Assembly (NCBI GenBank): GCA_963920765.1
Contig: OY987248.1
Location: 13,178,539 to 13,242,538 of the forward strand
From: Ulota crispa
Lineage: Eukaryota > Streptophyta > Bryopsida > Orthotrichales > Orthotrichaceae
Reading direction: 5' to 3'
DNA length: 64,000 bases
The stretch's first letter is position 1; every line of letters starts with the position of its first letter. The position numbers and the translations under genes were made by a program. This document shows positions 60,407 through 64,000 of this stretch, in pieces. The notes beneath the pieces were generated by a model. It searched no databases, was not told the DNA's origin, and saw nothing but the letters and a program-made list of their open reading frames with translations.

Positions 60407-63400
60407 ATGAGGAGGGGAACGCTGAGCATCGCTGCCAAGACGAAGAAGCTCGATGTGGACAGCCGGTTGTCGTTGAAGTATTACTACCGCACGGCGGACA
60501 ATCTTCTTAAACAGGTACGGGGAGTTGTTGATCGCTTAGGGTGTTTCCGTGTCTTGCTCCAGTGTGACGAATGAAAACTGTGTTGCGGTGGTTTTGTAGG
60601 CTCGAATTTATCGAGACGAGGGAAATGTCATCGATTACTACATTCTGCTGCTTCGATTTTCCAGGTGAACGGATTTGGTTTGAAATTTCGGTTGTGTTTT
60701 TGGAAATGGCATCAGGATTGCCGTACACGGAGCTAGAATTAGAGTTATTGAATTCTTTGGCGTTTGTGTTTTTTGATCGCAGCTTGATTTCTGAGACCAT
60801 ACCTGAACATCGTGAGTACCGACTATATGCAGGGGAAAATAAAGACTACAGAAGAGTAAGCCTGGCAATTCTGTTGGTGTATTTATTTGTGTTGTGGAAA
60901 TTGAGTGTCACGTTGAGAACGAGGACGTTCAGTTTTCCTCAATCCCGTATTGATTTATTTTGGTTTTATCTGGAACTGCAGAGGTTGCTAGATGTTATCA
61001 CAGAGCTGGAAAAGCTGAAACCTGAAGTTCAGAAGCAAGTCGATCAGTATAACCGAGCTTTTCTCAAGGCAACGTCACCTGCTTCGTACAGCGTGCCTTC
61101 TTCATACAGCTCTCCTTCTTCGTATAATTTGTCTTCTTCGTACAGCGTGCCTTCCTCATACAACTTGCCTTCGCCTCACAGCAATACACCGCGATCTGAT
61201 ACTGGAGTGGCATGGCCTCCTCCCAATAAAAGTCAGGCATTCTCAGGGGGTGTTAATCAGGACAAGGTATGTAGGATATATTTGGTGTTATGTCGGACCT
61301 CATTTATGGATTTGGTCTGCTATTTCGCATGAGTTTATTGGCACCACTAGCTTTACGTTGATTTGGATTTCAAACCTTTAAGCGATATGAGGTCATTTGA
61401 GGAATAGCTTATCCGAGAGTGCGTTAACACAACTTGATCATATGGTCTGTGCAGTTCAACAGCTATGGAACACGAGTTTCAGTTCCTGGTTACGGTGATT
61501 CAGGACCTGTGTACAATCCATCAAACTCGTCTCATATGAGCACTTATCTGGAGGATCAACTTAAAACTTTGTGAGTTCCTTCTTATACATGCCAGTAGAT
61601 AACCTAATTTATCATGAATTTTCAAAGGGGTCGTTCCTGTTTCTGAACGGGTTTCTGCAAACCAACGAGCATAAATTTTTCTTTATGATGCGGAGTTACC
61701 TGCTGAGCTTTGTAGCGATTCTAGATGTCATAGTATTGCTTCCTGGTAATTCTAAGAAGTTAGTGCTCATTTTATGGAAACCATATAATGTATGCATGTG
61801 CCCGCGTTTGTGAAATTATTTTGGTATGGAGTCACCGATGTGGTATACTGTTCAATGATTCTAATTGTAGGTGCATTGTCATTGGTCGATGATTTTCGTG
61901 TTTGTTTATTATATGCAGGTCCCTGAACATTCCGAGACCTACTGAGGAAACACTTTCGAGACATTCCATTCTTGGACCAAGTACGCAGCGACCACGAAGA
62001 GAACCAGCACCCCTTAGGGTATGTACTGGTCCTAGTGGTCTTAAGGTTGCTCGAATTCTTTGGTGTGAGGCTTTACTTGCATCACTTGTAAACCACGTTG
62101 CCTGCAACTTGGCTTTGAGATGAATCCATGATTTTCTTCTCAATTAAATATGCAGGTACAGTATCCAAGCTACGTCGATTCCACTCCAATTGAACTCTCA
62201 AGGTTTGTCACATAGACTGTTGTATTTTACGCTGTGTTGTGAATTTATTGTCATGCATTTTTATGGTCGTACTTGAATCTTGAATTTGTCGTCTCGTTGC
62301 TACCATCCCTAGTAGGTATTTGGTTATGCAATTTGATGATTCGATTCCAATACCAAACGTGTGAATGGTGGTATTTACACTTTGATTGAACCTCCGAAAG
62401 GTAGGCTCTCTGATGTTTGCCATAATGGGCGTTTGTGGTGAAGCTTTATCCAAGATTGGAATGTTCCTGCTCAAGCTCCATCCTCGTCAACTAGTGCAGT
62501 TGATACATCAAGTGCGGATGTGTCTTCATCTATTGCCTCTCTGATTTCTCTGTCGGAGCCTGCGCTTCGGCCCAGCTCTGAATCGTCTCTTTCAGTCGGT
62601 GTAGCCCCTCCAGTGAAATTGATTAGACAGCCTTCGCCACCTCCCGTTGCCGCTCCTGTACAGACTGTGCAAGCTGTATATGACACACATGACCACTCTC
62701 ACTCTCACCCTCAGTTGTCACCTGACCTGGTCGCTGATCCTCGTCCTGGGGATGCTCAAGCTCTAGACGGTGATCTGTCCAAGGGGCCCAAGCACTTGCA
62801 CATTGTAATCACCTACAACAGAGTCTTTGTTGTTGCTTTCATGGGTGTTGTTGTGTTTTTTATATTGTTGGTTGAGGGTACAGTTGACGTGAATGCTAGA
62901 GTCAGATCTAAGCGTTTGCTGCATGTAAGTACTGTCGATACTTTTCTCTTGCTCATGGATGCTCATCTTATTGTGTGGTGGTTTTGCTACAGTCTACCAA
63001 AATGATGGACGAGTTTATGCGGTTGGCAAAAAGCAATACATCTCGCAATCTGGAGACATGTGGCGTGCTTGCGGGGTCTTTGGTAAGAATACCCTGTGCT
63101 TTGCCAGTCAGATATGGGCTTTTGTCTGTCAGATCAGTTGCTTTGGGTGTGGTATTAGTCGAAAAGAGCTTGTAGGACTTCCTAAACAAGATTGTCTTCT
63201 TGCTTTGTTTTGCAGAAGAAGGGTATCTTTTATGTTTGTACTCTGATCATCCCAAAGCAGGAATCTACATCCGACTCTGTACGTATTCTTATTTGCTTTC
63301 TTTTCTTTTCTTGATGTTGTAATGTGAGGATAGTTAAACAATGGATGTATAGATACTATTTACATCGTTTGTGATCTTCATTTATGCGTCGGTCAGTTTT

Positions 63401-64000
63401 ATTTGAATTTCTGTTCCTTGGGAGCACAATACTATTTATCAAGGTTTTGTTGTCATATATTACTCCGACTCTTCACCTTATACTTATTTTCTTCTTTGGA
63501 TTGGTTTGTGACAGTGTCAAACAGTTAATGAGGAAGAAATATTTGATTCTCAAGACAAGCGAGGTCTTTTTCAACTTGGTTGGATACATGTAAGAAGTTT
63601 GCCTTGTTTGCAGGAAAGTTCGTAGCTGAAAAAGGAATTAATGTTTTCTGGTGTCATTGCCTGCTTTTTAGCACGATAGGATGGGGATGGGGTTTGATGA
63701 TATCTTTCTGCTCGTTGTGCAGACACATCCATCACAATCGTGTTTCATGTCCTCCATCGACCTCCATACCCATTACTCTTATCAGGTCGGTTAGGTTGTC
63801 ATTGAGGTCTTCAATCATTTACTTTATTTCTTTGAACATAATGTACATTACTGTGCAGTATCCTTAGTCTCTTTTCAAGTCTATGTCATGCAGGACTTAA
63901 TATGGCAGCAAACGGTCCAGTTAATAGAATGTTATCATGTGTCTTTCGAGTTCTATTTGAGAATTTTCTCGTGAGTTTTACTCATCTCGTTTATTGTTCC
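60407..64000 (+). CDS. AMSH-like K63-specific deubiquitinase, 3' end outside window
   Basis: A zinc metalloprotease of endosomal sorting that removes K63-linked ubiquitin. Twelve exons are visible: 60407-60514, 60600-60664, 60783-60855, 60982-61266, 61455-61570, 61919-62018, 62156-62202, 62444-62804, 62993-63082, 63216-63278, 63515-63589 and 63723-63785 (484 codons). The next exon is not identifiable before 64000. The N-terminal MIT-like region includes LSLKYYYRTADNLLKQ and ARIYRDEGNVIDYYILLLRF, then LISETIPEHREY. The JAMM domain starts near residue 390 with EFMRLAKSNTSRNLETCGVL and LIIPKQESTSDSCQTVNEEE. Its metal site is HTHPSQSCFMSSID (H463, H465, S473 and D476), split by the exon 11/12 junction. 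Exon 4 encodes a Ser-Tyr-rich repeat not usual in the family. The acceptor at 62444 has a weak pyrimidine tract and was chosen for frame. Confidence 0.92.
61080..61180 (+). repeat. Imperfect 18-bp coding repeats in AMSH exon 4
   Basis: Five to six imperfect units related to CCTTCTTCATACAGC encode a run of hexapeptides of the form P-S-S-Y-S/N-V/L. The repeat lies in the disordered linker between the MIT-like region and the JAMM domain and does not disturb the frame. Confidence 0.8.

Overview
The window is nuclear DNA of a photosynthetic streptophyte, most likely a land plant. Eight protein-coding genes with GT-AG introns are recognisable, seven complete and one running off the right edge. They include a chloroplast maltose exporter (MEX1), a plant-type RabB/Rab2 GTPase ending in CCG, and a plant-type AMSH deubiquitinase. 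There is about one gene per 8 kb, exons are well preserved, introns are roughly 80-1,050 bp, and the spaces between genes are AT-rich and full of short inverted-repeat DNA transposons. I cannot name the species; bryophyte, lycophyte, fern and streptophyte-alga origins all remain open.

Layout from left to right. 1-6,164: transposon-rich DNA (a 947-bp inverted-repeat element, Stowaway-like MITEs, a PIF/Harbinger-like MITE) with no convincing gene. 6,165-7,607 (-): F-box protein, divergent from 8,814-11,258 (+) NSE4, an SMC5/6 complex subunit. 11,259-16,430: AT-rich MITE-bearing spacer. 16,431-20,618 (-): MEX1, eight exons. 20,619-26,543: mostly unexplained AT-rich DNA with one possible orphan first exon near 24,126-24,213. 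26,544-33,568 (-): 2-oxoglutarate dehydrogenase E1, thirteen exons. 33,569-37,743: tandem duplications and foldback elements. 37,744-43,623 (+): nucleolar complex protein 4, fifteen exons. 43,624-47,765: repeats, including a CACTA MITE nested in a Mutator-like MITE. 47,766-49,286 (+): Rab2, six exons. 51,883-53,120 (-): mitochondrial calcium uniporter (MCU), two exons. 53,121-60,406: a long AT-rich spacer with more MITEs. 60,407 to the window end (+): AMSH, twelve exons visible and the 3' end missing.

The genes are unrelated housekeeping functions: protein turnover, genome maintenance, starch-derived sugar export, TCA cycle, ribosome assembly, vesicle traffic, mitochondrial calcium uptake and endosomal deubiquitination. 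They do not form a cluster or pathway. All exon structures were derived by hand from splice-site consensus, reading-frame continuity and remembered family sequences; none was checked by alignment or RNA data.

The most distinctive feature is the MITE landscape. At least nine short element families are present. Several copies retain diagnostic target-site duplications: 9 bp (Mutator-like), TAA (PIF/Harbinger-like), TAG beside a CACTA terminus, and an imperfect 8-bp pair (possibly hAT-like). At least six copies sit inside introns of MEX1, OGDH and NOC4 without disrupting the inferred exons. I saw no new enzymatic or defence system, no tRNA or rRNA, no CRISPR array and no intact autonomous transposon.
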